Shown: positions 26,581 to 35,494 of the stretch, piece after piece
How the letters are laid out: the number at the start of each line of letters is the position of its first letter
Numbering within the stretch: position 1 is the first letter of the stretch
The notes under the pieces: generated by a model
What the model was told of the DNA's origin: nothing
What the model saw: only the letters and a program-made list of their open reading frames with translations
Database searches by the model: none
Made by a program: the position numbers and the translations under genes
From: Massilia soli
Lineage (GTDB): Bacteria; Pseudomonadota; Gammaproteobacteria; Burkholderiales; Burkholderiaceae_D
Assembly (NCBI RefSeq): GCF_016809835.1
Contig: NZ_JAFBIL020000003.1
Span: 124,001-188,000, forward strand
DNA: 64,000 nt
Direction of reading: 5' to 3'

Positions 26581-27372
26581 CTAGCGGGTGAGGGCGCGGC
26601 GCAGCGCGAAGCTGGCCGCATCGACCAGCGCGACCAGCACCAGCATCGCGATGATCACGGTGGCGGCCTGCTCCATCTGGAACAGCGACAGGTGGTACTT
26701 CAGCATCTGGCCAAGGCCGCCGGCGCCGACCACGCCCAGCACGGCCGCGGCGCGGATGTTGTTCTCCCAGCGGTACAGGGTGTACGACAGCATCTGCGGC
26801 AGCGCCTGCGGCAGGGTCGAATACAGGAAGGCCGCGCCGGCGGTGGCGCCGTTGGCGCGCAGGCTGCGTTCGGGATGCGGCTCGGCGTTTTCGATCACGT
26901 CGGCAAACAGCCGCCCGAGCACGCCCGAGGTGTGCGCCGCCAGCGCCAGCGTGCCGGCGAAGGGACCGAGGCCGGCGGCCACCAGCAGCAGCGACGCCCA
27001 CACCAGCTCGGGAATCGAGCGCAGCACATTGAGCACGCCGCGCGCCGGCACCCGCAGCACCTTGCCGAAGCGGCCGGCGGCCGGCATCGCCAGCGCCATG
27101 CCGCCGATGACTGCGAGCAGGGTGCCGAGCGCCGACATCGACAAGGTCTCGAGGGTGGCGGCCAGGGTCTTCTGCAGGAACGGCAGCGCGGTTTCGGGCG
27201 GCGCGAAGCCGGCCAGGAATTCGCCGCTGCTGCGCAGCGCGTCGGCCGAGAACAGCGCGGCCCACTCCAGCGGCAAGGTGGCGAAGCTGGCCGCCACCAG
27301 CGCGGCCAGGCCGAGCATCAGCAGCATGGTCGACCGCGAGCGCCGCGGCGCGGCCGGCAGCGCGCGCCTCAT
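26581..27372 (-). CDS. PhnE-like ABC permease 2 (candidate selenium/phosphonate-type importer)
   Basis: 263-residue inner-membrane permease of the BPD_transp_1/PhnE type, about six helices. The EAA loop region is visible (LRSIPELVWASLLL, then NGATAGAAFLYSTLPQALPQ and VVGAGGLGQMLKYHLS). Its first codon overlaps the stop of permease 1 (ATGA), showing translational coupling. It probably pairs with permease 1 to make the channel. Substrate is inferred from the neighbouring SelD, EgtB and SenA/SenB-type genes. Confidence 0.85.
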   Translation of the reverse strand: MRRALPAAPRRSRSTMLLMLGLAALVAASFATLPLEWAALFSADALRSSGEFLAGFAPPETALPFLQKTLAATLETLSMSALGTLLAVIGGMALAMPAAGRFGKVLRVPARGVLNVLRSIPELVWASLLLVAAGLGPFAGTLALAAHTSGVLGRLFADVIENAEPHPERSLRANGATAGAAFLYSTLPQALPQMLSYTLYRWENNIRAAAVLGVVGAGGLGQMLKYHLSLFQMEQAATVIIAMLVLVALVDAASFALRRALTR

Positions 27373-28199
27373 GCGAGCCTCCTGCGCATCATTTTCGACA
27401 CCACGTCGGCGCAGCCGACCAGCAGCACGAACACGATCAGCATGGTCGCCACTTCGCCGCCGGCCATCATGCGCATCGATTCATCCATGCGCTGGCCAAG
27501 GCCGCCGGCGCCCACGAAGCCCATCACCGCCGAGCCGCGGATCGCGCACTCCCAGCGGTACACGGTGTACGACACCAGTTCGGAGGCCGATTCGGGAATC
27601 GCGCCGTAGAACAGCGCCGGCAGGCGCGCCGCGCCGCCGGCCAGCAGCGCGTCGGTGGCGCGGGCGTCGGCCGATTCGAGAATCTCGGCGTACACCTTGC
27701 CCAGCATGCCGCTGTAGGTCAGCGCGATCGCCAGCACCCCGGCGGTCGGGCCGAGGCCGACCAGGCGCACGAACAGCAGCGCCCACACCAGTTCGGGCAC
27801 GCTGCGCAGCAGTACCAGCAGCCAGCGCACGGCCTGGCGCAGCAGGCGCGACGAGCGCCGCATGCGGCCGGTGCCCAGGCGCGAGATCGACAGGATCTCG
27901 GTCACCACCAGGGTGGCCGGAATCGCCGCCAGCAGCGCCAGGGTCAGGCCGGCAGTGGCGATCGCCACCGTCTGCCAGGTTTCGCGCAGCACCATCGCCA
28001 GGAACTCGGGGTCGCGCGCCGGCGTCAGGAAGCTCGAGCCGAACTGCCACGCGGCGGCCAGGCTTTGCGCCTCGAACAAGGTCCACGGCTTGAATTCGGA
28101 GTACACCAGCATCGGCCACAGCAGGGCGACGCAGGCGAGGGTAGCCACGACGCGCGAGCGCCAGGCCGGATCTGGATGGCGGGTGGTCGCTGGCCCCAT
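27369..28199 (-). CDS. PhnE-like ABC permease 1
   Basis: 276-residue permease from ATG 28199 (MGPATTRHPDPAW); the open frame extends to 28811, but the added part is the wrong frame of the ATPase gene. Hydrophobic helices begin at VVATLACVALLWPMLVY. Matching motifs to permease 2: LRSVPELVWALLFVRLVGLG and FVGAGGLGQRMDES. It starts 5 bases after the ATPase stop and ends overlapping permease 2. The two permeases are homologous and probably form a heterodimer. Confidence 0.86.
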   Translation of the reverse strand: MGPATTRHPDPAWRSRVVATLACVALLWPMLVYSEFKPWTLFEAQSLAAAWQFGSSFLTPARDPEFLAMVLRETWQTVAIATAGLTLALLAAIPATLVVTEILSISRLGTGRMRRSSRLLRQAVRWLLVLLRSVPELVWALLFVRLVGLGPTAGVLAIALTYSGMLGKVYAEILESADARATDALLAGGAARLPALFYGAIPESASELVSYTVYRWECAIRGSAVMGFVGAGGLGQRMDESMRMMAGGEVATMLIVFVLLVGCADVVSKMMRRRLA

Positions 28200-28204
28200 G
28201 CGCT

Positions 28205-29017
28205 CTAGAAGCAGGCGCCGACCGCGAGACGTTCCGGCGTTTCGTGCAGCTGCGGGGTGGCCGCTTCGAGCTGCTCGTTGCGGTACAGGGCGGCGATCAT
28301 CTCGGGGGTGACCCGTTCGCGGGCCGCGTCGAACACGACGCGGCCATCGCGCAGGCCGACGATGCGCGGGAAGCTGGCCAGCGCAGCGTCGACCTGGTGC
28401 AGGCTGCACACCAGCGTCGCGTTGCGCGCGGTGGCTTCCTGCTGCAGCGTGGCCAGGGTCACTTGCGACAGCGCCGGGTCGAGCGCCGACAGCGGTTCGT
28501 CGACCAGAAAGGCCTGGGCATCGGACAGCAGCAGGCGCGCCAGGGCGCAGCGCTGGCGTTCGCCGCCGGACAGCCGGTCGACCCGCGCATACAGCTTGTC
28601 GCCGAGGCCGAAGCGCTCGAGCGCGTCGAAGGCGGCGTCCGGATCGCGCGGGCGCACCAGCGAGACCAGCGCCTGCCACAGGCTCCAGCGCGGCAGGCGC
28701 GCGGCCAGCACGGCGGTCACCACGCGCTGGCGCGGCGGCAGCGGCGGCGTTTGCGGCGCCAGGAACAGGCTGGCGCGCAGGCCATGGCGGCGGTCTTCGG
28801 GCAGCGCCCATGGGTCCTGGTCGAATACGGACAAGCCGCCGCGCGCAGGGCGGTGCGCGACGGCGAGCGTGGAGAGCAGGGTGGTCTTGCCGGCGCCGGA
28901 AGGCCCGATGATGGCAAGCTGCTCACCCTGCGCGACATCCAGGCTGATCTCGTGCAGCGCCACCGGCGCGCCGGGCGCCAGGTGCCGCACTGTCAGTTTG
29001 TCCAGCCTGAAGGTCAT
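28205..29017 (-). CDS. PhnC-like ABC transporter ATPase
   Basis: 270-residue ATPase: Walker A GPSGAGKTT (about residue 40), signature LSGGERQRCALARLL, Walker B FLVDEPLSALDP, H-loop LHQVD. This fits the phosphonate/phosphite PhnC group. It follows the binding-protein gene by 10 bases. It powers the two permeases, with or alternately to the LolD-like ATPase at the end of the operon. Confidence 0.88.
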   Translation of the reverse strand: MTFRLDKLTVRHLAPGAPVALHEISLDVAQGEQLAIIGPSGAGKTTLLSTLAVAHRPARGGLSVFDQDPWALPEDRRHGLRASLFLAPQTPPLPPRQRVVTAVLAARLPRWSLWQALVSLVRPRDPDAAFDALERFGLGDKLYARVDRLSGGERQRCALARLLLSDAQAFLVDEPLSALDPALSQVTLATLQQEATARNATLVCSLHQVDAALASFPRIVGLRDGRVVFDAARERVTPEMIAALYRNEQLEAATPQLHETPERLAVGACF

Positions 29018-29027
29018 GGCGCGCCTG

Positions 29028-29915
29028 TTACTTCAGCAGGCCGGCGTTGCGCGCGGCCGCTTCGATGGTGGCATAGTTGGCCGGGTTTGTCGGCACGAAC
29101 CGGGTGGCGCGCTGCAGCGCCAGAATTTCCTTGCCTTCGGCGGTCGCCGGGTCCAGCGCCAGGAAGGCATCGGTGATCTTCTTCTTCAGCTCAGCCGGCA
29201 TGTCGCTGCGGACCGTCCAGTTGTAATCGTAATAGGTGGGGGTGGTGTAGAACACGCGCACCGCGGCCGGGTCGACCTTGCGTTCGGCGACCAGCTTTTC
29301 CCATACCGAGATATTCAGCGCGCCCGCATCGACCTTGCCGCCGGCTACAGCGGCCACGGTGGCGTCATGCGCGCCCGAGAACGCGATGCGCTTCATGTCG
29401 GTGTCGGGATTGACCTTTGCCGCCAGCAGGTACGAGCGCGGCATCAGGTGACCCGAGGTCGAGGACTCGGAACCGAAGCTGAAGGTCTTGCCTTTCAGGT
29501 CGGCCAGTTGCTTGATGTCGTTCGACGCGGTGATGAACACCGAGCGGAATTTCTCGTCTTCGGCGCGCTGCACCAGCGGGGTGACCTTGCCGCCGCTGCG
29601 GGCATGCGCCTGCACGAAGGTGAAGCCGCCGAACCAGACCATGTCGAGCTTGTTGTTGACCAGCCCTTCGACCGATGCCGCATAGTCGGTCACCGGCGTG
29701 AATACCACTTTCAGGCCAGTCGCCTTCGACAGGTACTCGCCGAGCGGCTTGAACTTGCGCTGCAGTTCGGTTGGCGCCTCGTCCGGGATTGCGGACACGC
29801 GCAGCGTGCCGGCCACGGCCTGGGCGGCGGCAGGCGCGGTCGAGATAGCGAAGGCGATCGCGAAGCCGGCGGCAAGCATGGTTTTCAAGCTGCGAAAGGT
29901 GGAGAGTTGGGTCAT
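29028..29915 (-). CDS. PhnD-family substrate-binding protein, candidate selenium-oxyanion binder
   Basis: 295-residue periplasmic binding protein with a signal peptide (cleavage near AAAQA). It has the PhnD pattern: LRVSAIPDEAPTELQRKFKP, TPVTDYAASVEGLVNNKLDM, WFGGFTFVQA and SFGSESSTSGHLMP. The IPDE.PT and GGFTFVQA text is like the clade that annotation pipelines call putative selenate-binding, as I recall; it differs from classic phosphonate PhnD. Gene context (selenium and ergothioneine genes on the facing strand) supports a selenium role. Phosphonate or phosphite binding remains possible. It is the first gene of a five-gene operon, with 128 bp to egtD. Confidence 0.85.
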   Translation of the reverse strand: MTQLSTFRSLKTMLAAGFAIAFAISTAPAAAQAVAGTLRVSAIPDEAPTELQRKFKPLGEYLSKATGLKVVFTPVTDYAASVEGLVNNKLDMVWFGGFTFVQAHARSGGKVTPLVQRAEDEKFRSVFITASNDIKQLADLKGKTFSFGSESSTSGHLMPRSYLLAAKVNPDTDMKRIAFSGAHDATVAAVAGGKVDAGALNISVWEKLVAERKVDPAAVRVFYTTPTYYDYNWTVRSDMPAELKKKITDAFLALDPATAEGKEILALQRATRFVPTNPANYATIEAAARNAGLLK

Positions 29916-30043
29916 GAAGGGCTTTCAGGTAGGAAAGACGACAGTGACACGCCGCGTGGAGGACGCCAGCGAGCGCGAAAAAAATGAATATTCAGCTATG
30001 ATAACAAAATCAACACAACCGCAACGGCCAGACCGTGAATTCC

Positions 30044-31009
30044 ATGCTGACACAATGCCAGACAGACACACGCCGCTCTGTTTCCGCGACAAGCATCCAG
30101 GCCGAGCTGAGCACAGGCTTGCTGGCGGCCGAGGCAGTCATTTCGCCGAAGTTCCTGTATGACGCGCTCGGCTCGCGGCTGTTTGAAGCCATCTGCGAAT
30201 TGCCCGAATATTACCCGACCCGCACTGAAGCTGCCATCTTCGCCCGATACGGTGCCGATATCGCGCGCGCCATCGGCCCCGGGGCGACCTTGATCGACCT
30301 GGGCGCCGGCAATTGCGCCAAGGCGGCCAGCCTGTTTCCCCTGTTGCACCCGGACCAGTACGTGGCGATCGACATCTCGTGGGATTTCCTGCAGCAATCG
30401 CTGCTGAGCCTGCGCCAGCGTTTCCCGCACATCGAGATGACGGCGCTGGGGCAGGATTTCTCGTCCCGCCTCGATCTTCCGGCCGACGTCAGCCCGGCGC
30501 GCCGGCTGTTCTTCTATCCCGGCTCATCGATCGGCAACTTCACGCCGGATCAGGCGCTGGCCTTCCTGCGCCGCGCGCGCGCCCAGTGCGACCGCGACGG
30601 CGGGCTGCTGATCGGGGTCGACCTGATCAAGGATGAACAAGTTCTGTCCGATGCCTACGACGACGCGCTCGGCGTCACCGGCGCCTTCAACCTGAACGTG
30701 CTGCGCCACGTCAACCTGCTGCTGGGCGCCGACTTCGACGTGCGCGGCTGGCGCCACAAGGCCTTTTTCAACCGTGACGACAGCCGCATCGAGATGCACC
30801 TCGAGGCGCAGCGCGACATGCAGGTCAGCTGGCCGGGCGCTGCGCGCAGCTTCGCGCGCGGCGAGTGCATCCACACCGAAAACAGCTACAAGTACCGCAA
30901 GAGCGGGGTCATCGGCCTCCTTGAACAGGCCGGCTTCCAGGCGCTGCACAGCTGGACCGATCCCGACGAGTGGTTTGCCGTCATCCATGCGCGCGCCATT
31001 GACGCCTGA
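30044..31009 (+). CDS. egtD: L-histidine N-alpha-methyltransferase EgtD
   Basis: 321-residue SAM-dependent enzyme that trimethylates histidine to hercynine, the precursor of ergothioneine and selenoneine. From ATG 30044 the length equals mycobacterial EgtD (an in-frame GTG at 30035 is also possible). Visible motifs: YDALGSRLFEAI, CELPEYYPTRTE (the Tyr pair at 56-57 binds substrate), SAM loop LIDLGAGN (83-90) and the C-terminal ENSYKYR. A TATGAT hexamer at 29997 could be its -10. It overlaps egtB by 23 bases. The hercynine made here can feed both EgtB and the SenA-like enzyme about 6 kb away. Confidence 0.94.
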   Translation: MLTQCQTDTRRSVSATSIQAELSTGLLAAEAVISPKFLYDALGSRLFEAICELPEYYPTRTEAAIFARYGADIARAIGPGATLIDLGAGNCAKAASLFPLLHPDQYVAIDISWDFLQQSLLSLRQRFPHIEMTALGQDFSSRLDLPADVSPARRLFFYPGSSIGNFTPDQALAFLRRARAQCDRDGGLLIGVDLIKDEQVLSDAYDDALGVTGAFNLNVLRHVNLLLGADFDVRGWRHKAFFNRDDSRIEMHLEAQRDMQVSWPGAARSFARGECIHTENSYKYRKSGVIGLLEQAGFQALHSWTDPDEWFAVIHARAIDA

Positions 31010-32165
31010 CCTGCTGCGGCGCCGCTTCGCCGACGTCCGCCTGGCGTCGCTGGCACTGGCCGAGCCGCTCTCCAGCGAGGACTGCACCGCGCAGTCGATG
31101 GCCGACGCCAGCCCGGTCAAATGGCACCTCGCGCACACCACCTGGTTCTTCGAGACCTTCATCCTGGAACCCCATGAAGCCGATTTCCAGCCGTTCCACG
31201 CGGCCTTCCGGGTGCTGTTCAATTCGTACTACAACGGCATCGGCGCCAAGCATCCGCGCGCGCAGCGCGGGCTGCTGACCCGGCCGGGCATGGACGCGGT
31301 GCGCGATTACCGCGCCGACGTCGACGCGCGCATGCTGCGCCTGCTCGATCAGCGCGCCGGCGACGCCGCGCTGGCGGCGCTGGTCACGCTCGGCCTGCAG
31401 CACGAGCAGCAGCACCAGGAGCTGATCCTCACCGATGTCAAGCACCTGCTGGCGCAAAACCCCCTGTACCCGGCCTATCTGGACACCGTACCGGCGGCCG
31501 TGCCGCTGGCGCCAGCGCTGGAATGGTGCGCCTTCGAGGGCGGCCTGGCCGACATCGGCCATGCGGGCGACGGCTTCTGCTTCGATAACGAGCTGCCGCG
31601 CCACCGCGTGTTCGTGGCGCCGTTCGAACTGGCCAGCCGGCTGGTGACCAATGGCGACTATCTCGCCTTCATCGAAGCGGGCGGCTACCGCGATGCCGCG
31701 CTCTGGCTGTCGGAGGGCTGGGACATGGTCCGCGCCGGCCAGCTGGAGCGTCCGCTGTACTGGCTGGACGACGACCGCGAGTTCACGCTGCACGGCGCCC
31801 AGCCGCTCGACCTGTCCGCGCCGCTGGCGCACGTATCGCTGTACGAAGCCGACGCCTACGCGCGCTGGGCCGGGGCGCGCCTGCCCACCGAAGCGGAGTG
31901 GGAAGTGGCGGCGTCCAACCCCGGCGGCCTGCTCCAGCTGTACGGCCATCGCTGGCAGTGGACCAGCAGCAGCTACGCACCTTACCCCGGCTTTGCGCCA
32001 CAACCCGGCGCCATCGGCGAATACAACGGAAAATTCATGATCAACCAGTATGTCCTGCGCGGCTCCTCGTGCGCCACGCCCGACGGGCACGCGCGCGCCA
32101 GCTACCGCAACTTCTTCCCGGCCGGGGCGCGCTGGCAGTTCAGCGGCATCAGGCTCGCGCGATGA
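30987..32165 (+). CDS. egtB: Ergothioneine synthase EgtB (non-heme iron sulfoxide synthase)
   Basis: 392-residue enzyme joining a thiol to hercynine with O2. The N-terminal DinB-like domain holds the iron ligands: SPVKWHLAHTTWFFE (His50), and HX3HXE as HEQQHQE (His139, His143). The C-terminal FGE-sulfatase-like domain starts near AFEGGLADIG and includes YPGFAPQPGAIGEYNGKF and YRNFFP. This is the canonical EgtB text. The ATG at 30987 overlaps egtD by 23 bases; the stop overlaps the next gene (ATGA). EgtA, EgtC and EgtE are not in the window, so the sulfur donor (gamma-glutamylcysteine or cysteine) is not settled. Confidence 0.92.
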   Translation: MRAPLTPDLLRRRFADVRLASLALAEPLSSEDCTAQSMADASPVKWHLAHTTWFFETFILEPHEADFQPFHAAFRVLFNSYYNGIGAKHPRAQRGLLTRPGMDAVRDYRADVDARMLRLLDQRAGDAALAALVTLGLQHEQQHQELILTDVKHLLAQNPLYPAYLDTVPAAVPLAPALEWCAFEGGLADIGHAGDGFCFDNELPRHRVFVAPFELASRLVTNGDYLAFIEAGGYRDAALWLSEGWDMVRAGQLERPLYWLDDDREFTLHGAQPLDLSAPLAHVSLYEADAYARWAGARLPTEAEWEVAASNPGGLLQLYGHRWQWTSSSYAPYPGFAPQPGAIGEYNGKFMINQYVLRGSSCATPDGHARASYRNFFPAGARWQFSGIRLAR

Positions 32166-33091
32166 CCTTCAAGCGACTGGCACCGATCCAGATCCTCAAC
32201 CGGCGCGCCAACGCCTACATCCTGGCGCACCCGCTCGCATTCACGATCCAGGTGCTCAAGGGCTTCCGCGCCAACCAGGGCCTGCTGCTGGCCGGCGCGG
32301 TGGCGTATTACGCGCTGCTGTCGATCGTGCCGTTCCTGATGCTGGTGGTGGTGGCGCTGTCGCACTTCATGGACCCGATCGAGCTGCTGGCGACCTTGCA
32401 CCGCTACCTCGAGTGGCTGCTGCCGGGCCAGTCGAGCGCGATCGTGCAGGAGGTGTCGAACTTCCTCAACGAGCGCGGCCTGATCACCGGCGTGCTGCTG
32501 GTGACGATGCTGTTTTTCAGTTCGCTCGCGTTCACGGTACTGGAGAACGCGATGAGCGTGATCTTCATCCACCGCGTGGCGATCCGGCGGCGCCACTTCT
32601 TTGTCTCGGCCATCTTGCCTTACTGCTACATCCTGGCGCTCGGCGTCGGCGTGATGCTGGTGACGCTGGTGGCCGGCACCTTGCAGGTGATGGGCGAGGA
32701 AGAGATCAACTTTCTCGGTTACCACTGGTCGCTGAACGGCGTGTCGGGCGTGCTGCTGTATCTGCTGGGCCTGTTCGGCGAGATTCTGGTGCTGACGTCG
32801 ATCTACCTGGTGATGCCGGTCGGCCGCCTGTCGCTGTCGCATGCGCTGGTCGGCGCCGTGACCGCGGCACTGCTGTGGGAAGCGGCGCGCCATGTGCTGG
32901 TGTGGTACTTCTCGACGCTGTCGCAAGTGAACATCGTGTATGGATCGATGACGACCGCGATCGTCGTCATGCTGACCCTTGAGATCGGCGCCGCCTTGCT
33001 GCTGCTGGGCGCCCAGGTGATATCGGAGTACGAGCGGGTAGGGCGCAAGCAGCACGGCGAGCCGCAGCCGATGACCACGCGCCCGGCCTGA
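32162..33091 (+). CDS. YihY/BrkB-family membrane protein
   Basis: 309-residue inner-membrane protein of the YihY/UPF0761 family (formerly mislabelled RNase BN). About six helices; family text GLLLAGAVAYYALLSIVP at residue 40, and later GSMTTAIVVMLTLEIGA. The role is unsettled; some members may be transporters. It starts inside the egtB stop codon (ATGA), so it is translationally coupled to egtB, which is unusual and suggests co-expression. It is convergent with DUF1428. Confidence 0.88.
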   Translation: MTFKRLAPIQILNRRANAYILAHPLAFTIQVLKGFRANQGLLLAGAVAYYALLSIVPFLMLVVVALSHFMDPIELLATLHRYLEWLLPGQSSAIVQEVSNFLNERGLITGVLLVTMLFFSSLAFTVLENAMSVIFIHRVAIRRRHFFVSAILPYCYILALGVGVMLVTLVAGTLQVMGEEEINFLGYHWSLNGVSGVLLYLLGLFGEILVLTSIYLVMPVGRLSLSHALVGAVTAALLWEAARHVLVWYFSTLSQVNIVYGSMTTAIVVMLTLEIGAALLLLGAQVISEYERVGRKQHGEPQPMTTRPA

Positions 33092-33092
33092 T

Positions 33093-33452
33093 TTATACGT
33101 CGACCACCATCTCGAAGCCGCCGTAGATCATGCGCTTGCCGTCAAAGGGCATGTTCTCCGGCTTCATCCACTGCGCCATGCGCGGATCCTTCATGACCTT
33201 GTCGTTGATCTCGTCGCGGCTGGCGCGCGATGGGTAGACAATCCACGAAAAGAACACCACTTCGCCTTCTTCGAGCATCACGCTTTGCGGAAAGGACGTC
33301 AACTTGCCGGGCTTGACGTCGTCGCCCATGCACTCGCGAAATTCAAGCGCGCCCAGCTCGCGCCAGATCTTGCCGCAGGTGGTGGACATCTCCTTGTAGC
33401 GCTCCACATCCTGCTTCTTTACTGCCACCACGAAACCATCGACGTACGCCAT
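33093..33452 (-). CDS. DUF1428 family protein
   Basis: 119-residue DUF1428 protein (dimeric alpha/beta-barrel-like fold, function unknown). Start at ATG 33452 after GAGGAG; family text MAYVDGFVVAVKKQDVERYK, then SWIVYPSRASRDEINDKVM and GKRMIYGGFEM. Commonly found as a single small gene. Whether it has to do with the neighbouring sulfur/selenium genes is unclear. Confidence 0.9.
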   Translation of the reverse strand: MAYVDGFVVAVKKQDVERYKEMSTTCGKIWRELGALEFRECMGDDVKPGKLTSFPQSVMLEEGEVVFFSWIVYPSRASRDEINDKVMKDPRMAQWMKPENMPFDGKRMIYGGFEMVVDV

Positions 33453-33636
33453 GACATTCTCCTCTTTGGGGTTGGATGAGCTGACAATAGTACGCCGCGC
33501 GCGGCGCGCACGGCGCGTCACAGGCCTTGTTTTTTATCAATTGCATGAATGTATCCCGGTGGCACATTAGTCGATGCGGCGGAGCGATTTTTCGTCGCCA
33601 GCTGCCGACGCCACCGATAAAAAAAGGATGCCTGAA

Positions 33637-33756
33637 ATGAATCTCACCTCAGTCCGGATCGCGATCCTGATCGCCTGCCTGCTAGCCGTTCGCTCGGTCC
33701 TGGGTGCCGCGCGCGCCGCTGTCAGGCGCTTGCTGCCGCCCCAATCGTTCATGTGA
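33637..33756 (+). CDS. Small hydrophobic peptide upstream of DUF1906 gene
   Basis: 39-residue ORF with one hydrophobic helix (VRIAILIACLLAVRSVLGAA) followed by a basic Arg-rich tail. AAGGA lies 8 bases before the ATG. It ends 11 bases before the DUF1906 start. Tiny, with no family; could be a leader peptide or a small membrane protein. Confidence 0.45.
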   Translation: MNLTSVRIAILIACLLAVRSVLGAARAAVRRLLPPQSFM

Positions 33757-33767
33757 AGGAGTACGTT

Positions 33768-34418
33768 ATGCCCGCCCTCAAAGGACTCGACACAGCCGCC
33801 GAGCTGACCCGCCACGCCAGCGCGCTGCGCTCGCAGGGCTATGACTTCGCGATGCGCTACTACAGCCACAACGCCGCCAAGAACCTGTCGCTGGGCGAGG
33901 CGCGCGCCTTGTCGGCCGCCGGCCTGCTGATCGGCGCGGTGTGGGAGACGGCCGCGACCCACGCCAGCTTTTTCAGCCGCGCCCAAGGCGTGGCCGATGG
34001 CGCGGCGGCGTTCAACATGGCGCGGGCGACGATCGGCCAGCCGGCCGGCTCGGCGATCTATTTCGCGGTCGACTACGACGCCACCGAAGCCGACCTGGAA
34101 GGCCCGGTGGGCGACTATTTCGCCGGCATCAAGATGGCCTTCGCGGCCGCGGCCGACGGCCTGTCGCCGTATGGCGTCGGTGTGTATGGATCGGGACTGT
34201 GCTGCGAGACGCTGATCGACCGGCAGCTGGCGAGCCTGGGCTGGCTGTCGCAGTCGGCCAGCTTCGCCGGGTCGACGGCGTATGCCGACGGGGCGCGCTA
34301 CAACCTGATCCAGAAACTGCCCGTGCGGGCTGCCGGCACAGGGTTGCAACTGAGTTATGACCCGGATGCGAGCAATCCGGACCGGCCGCACGGGCTGTTC
34401 CGGCTCAGCGGCTTTTAA
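33768..34418 (+). CDS. DUF1906 (Rv2525c-like glycoside hydrolase-like) protein
   Basis: 216-residue protein of the DUF1906 family, a TIM-barrel domain related to GH25 lysozymes and often encoded near wall or phage genes. ATG 33768 has GAAGGAG 6 bases upstream. Family text: GLDTAAELTRHASALRSQGY, FAMRYYSHNAAKNLS, YFAVDYDATE and GVYGSGLCCETLID. No signal peptide. It may bind or cut peptidoglycan, but catalytic status is unproven. It ends 4 bases before the convergent selD-like gene. Confidence 0.85.
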   Translation: MPALKGLDTAAELTRHASALRSQGYDFAMRYYSHNAAKNLSLGEARALSAAGLLIGAVWETAATHASFFSRAQGVADGAAAFNMARATIGQPAGSAIYFAVDYDATEADLEGPVGDYFAGIKMAFAAAADGLSPYGVGVYGSGLCCETLIDRQLASLGWLSQSASFAGSTAYADGARYNLIQKLPVRAAGTGLQLSYDPDASNPDRPHGLFRLSGF

Positions 34419-34422
34419 GCGC

Positions 34423-35481
34423 TCAGGCGCTCACGCAAACCCGTGGCGCGCCGGCCGCCATCCGGCCGACCACGGCCGCATGCGCGAAGCCTTCGCGCGC
34501 GAACAGCGCCAGCACCTCGTCGGCGATGGCCGGGTCGACCGATACCAGCAGGCCGCCGGAGGTCTGCGGATCGGTCAGCAAGGCTTGCTGGGCCGCGGCG
34601 ATGCCCTCGAACAGCGTGACATCGCTGCCGTAGGCGTCCCAGTTGCGGCCGGAGGCGCCGGTGAAGAAGCCATCGCGCGCCAGCTGTTCGACGCCCGGCA
34701 GCAGCGGAATGCTGGCCATGTCGAGCTGTGCTTCAAGCTTGGCGCCGCGCGCCAGTTCCAGCAGGTGGCCGAGCAGGCCGAAGCCGGTGATATCGGTCAT
34801 CGCATGCACGCCGGGCATGTCGGCCAGGGCCTTGCCGGGCTTGTTCAGCTTTGTCGTGTTCTCGATCATGGCGGCATAGCCGTCGGCATCGAGCGCATCT
34901 TTTTTCAGCGCCGCCGACAGCACGCCGACGCCGAGCGGCTTGCCCAGGATGAGCACATCGCCGGCCCTGGCATCGGCATTGCGCTTGACCTTCGACGGAT
35001 GCACCAGCCCGAGGACGACCAGGCCGTAGATCGGCTCGACCGAATCGATGGTGTGGCCGCCGGCGATCGGAATGCCCGCTTCGGCGCAGATCGACTCGCC
35101 GCCGCGGATGATCTGGCCGATCGTCTCGATCGGCAGCTTGTTGACCGGCATGCCGACCAGCGCGAGCGCCATGATCGGCGTGCCGCCCATGGCGTAGACG
35201 TCGGAGATGGCGTTGGTGGCGGCAATCCGGCCGAAGTCGAACGGGTCGTCGACGATCGGCATGAAGAAGTCGGTGGTGGCGATCAGCGCCTGTTCGTCAT
35301 TGAGCTTGTAGACCGCGGCATCGTCGGCGGTCTCGATGCCGACCAGCAGTTCTTTCGGCACCGGGAAGCCGGTCGAATTCTTCAGGATCTCGGACAGCAC
35401 GCCCGGCGCGATCTTGCAGCCGCAGCCGCCGCCATGCGAGAACGAGGTGAGTTTGATGGTTTGCTCTGGTGCTGTGCTCAT
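34423..35481 (-). CDS. senC: Selenophosphate synthase (SelD/SenC)
   Basis: 352-residue enzyme making selenophosphate from selenide and ATP. The N-terminus has the catalytic signature FSHGGGCGCKIAP with Cys20 and Lys23 (Cys17/Lys20 in E. coli SelD), then DDAAVYKL and FGRIAATNAISDVYAMG. Length is as in SelD (about 347). It lies 13 bases after the senB-type gene, so the two form an operon. In the published selenoneine pathway the SelD homologue of the cluster is called SenC. It could also serve selenoproteins or selenouridine tRNA; no selA, selB or selU is in the window. Confidence 0.9.
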   Translation of the reverse strand: MSTAPEQTIKLTSFSHGGGCGCKIAPGVLSEILKNSTGFPVPKELLVGIETADDAAVYKLNDEQALIATTDFFMPIVDDPFDFGRIAATNAISDVYAMGGTPIMALALVGMPVNKLPIETIGQIIRGGESICAEAGIPIAGGHTIDSVEPIYGLVVLGLVHPSKVKRNADARAGDVLILGKPLGVGVLSAALKKDALDADGYAAMIENTTKLNKPGKALADMPGVHAMTDITGFGLLGHLLELARGAKLEAQLDMASIPLLPGVEQLARDGFFTGASGRNWDAYGSDVTLFEGIAAAQQALLTDPQTSGGLLVSVDPAIADEVLALFAREGFAHAAVVGRMAAGAPRVCVSA

Positions 35482-35494
35482 GGAGGTTCCGATA

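Noticed and set aside
28200-28811. N-terminal 204-residue extension of permease 1
   Set aside because: It is the wrong frame of the PhnC-like ATPase gene; the permease has a sound ATG at 28199.
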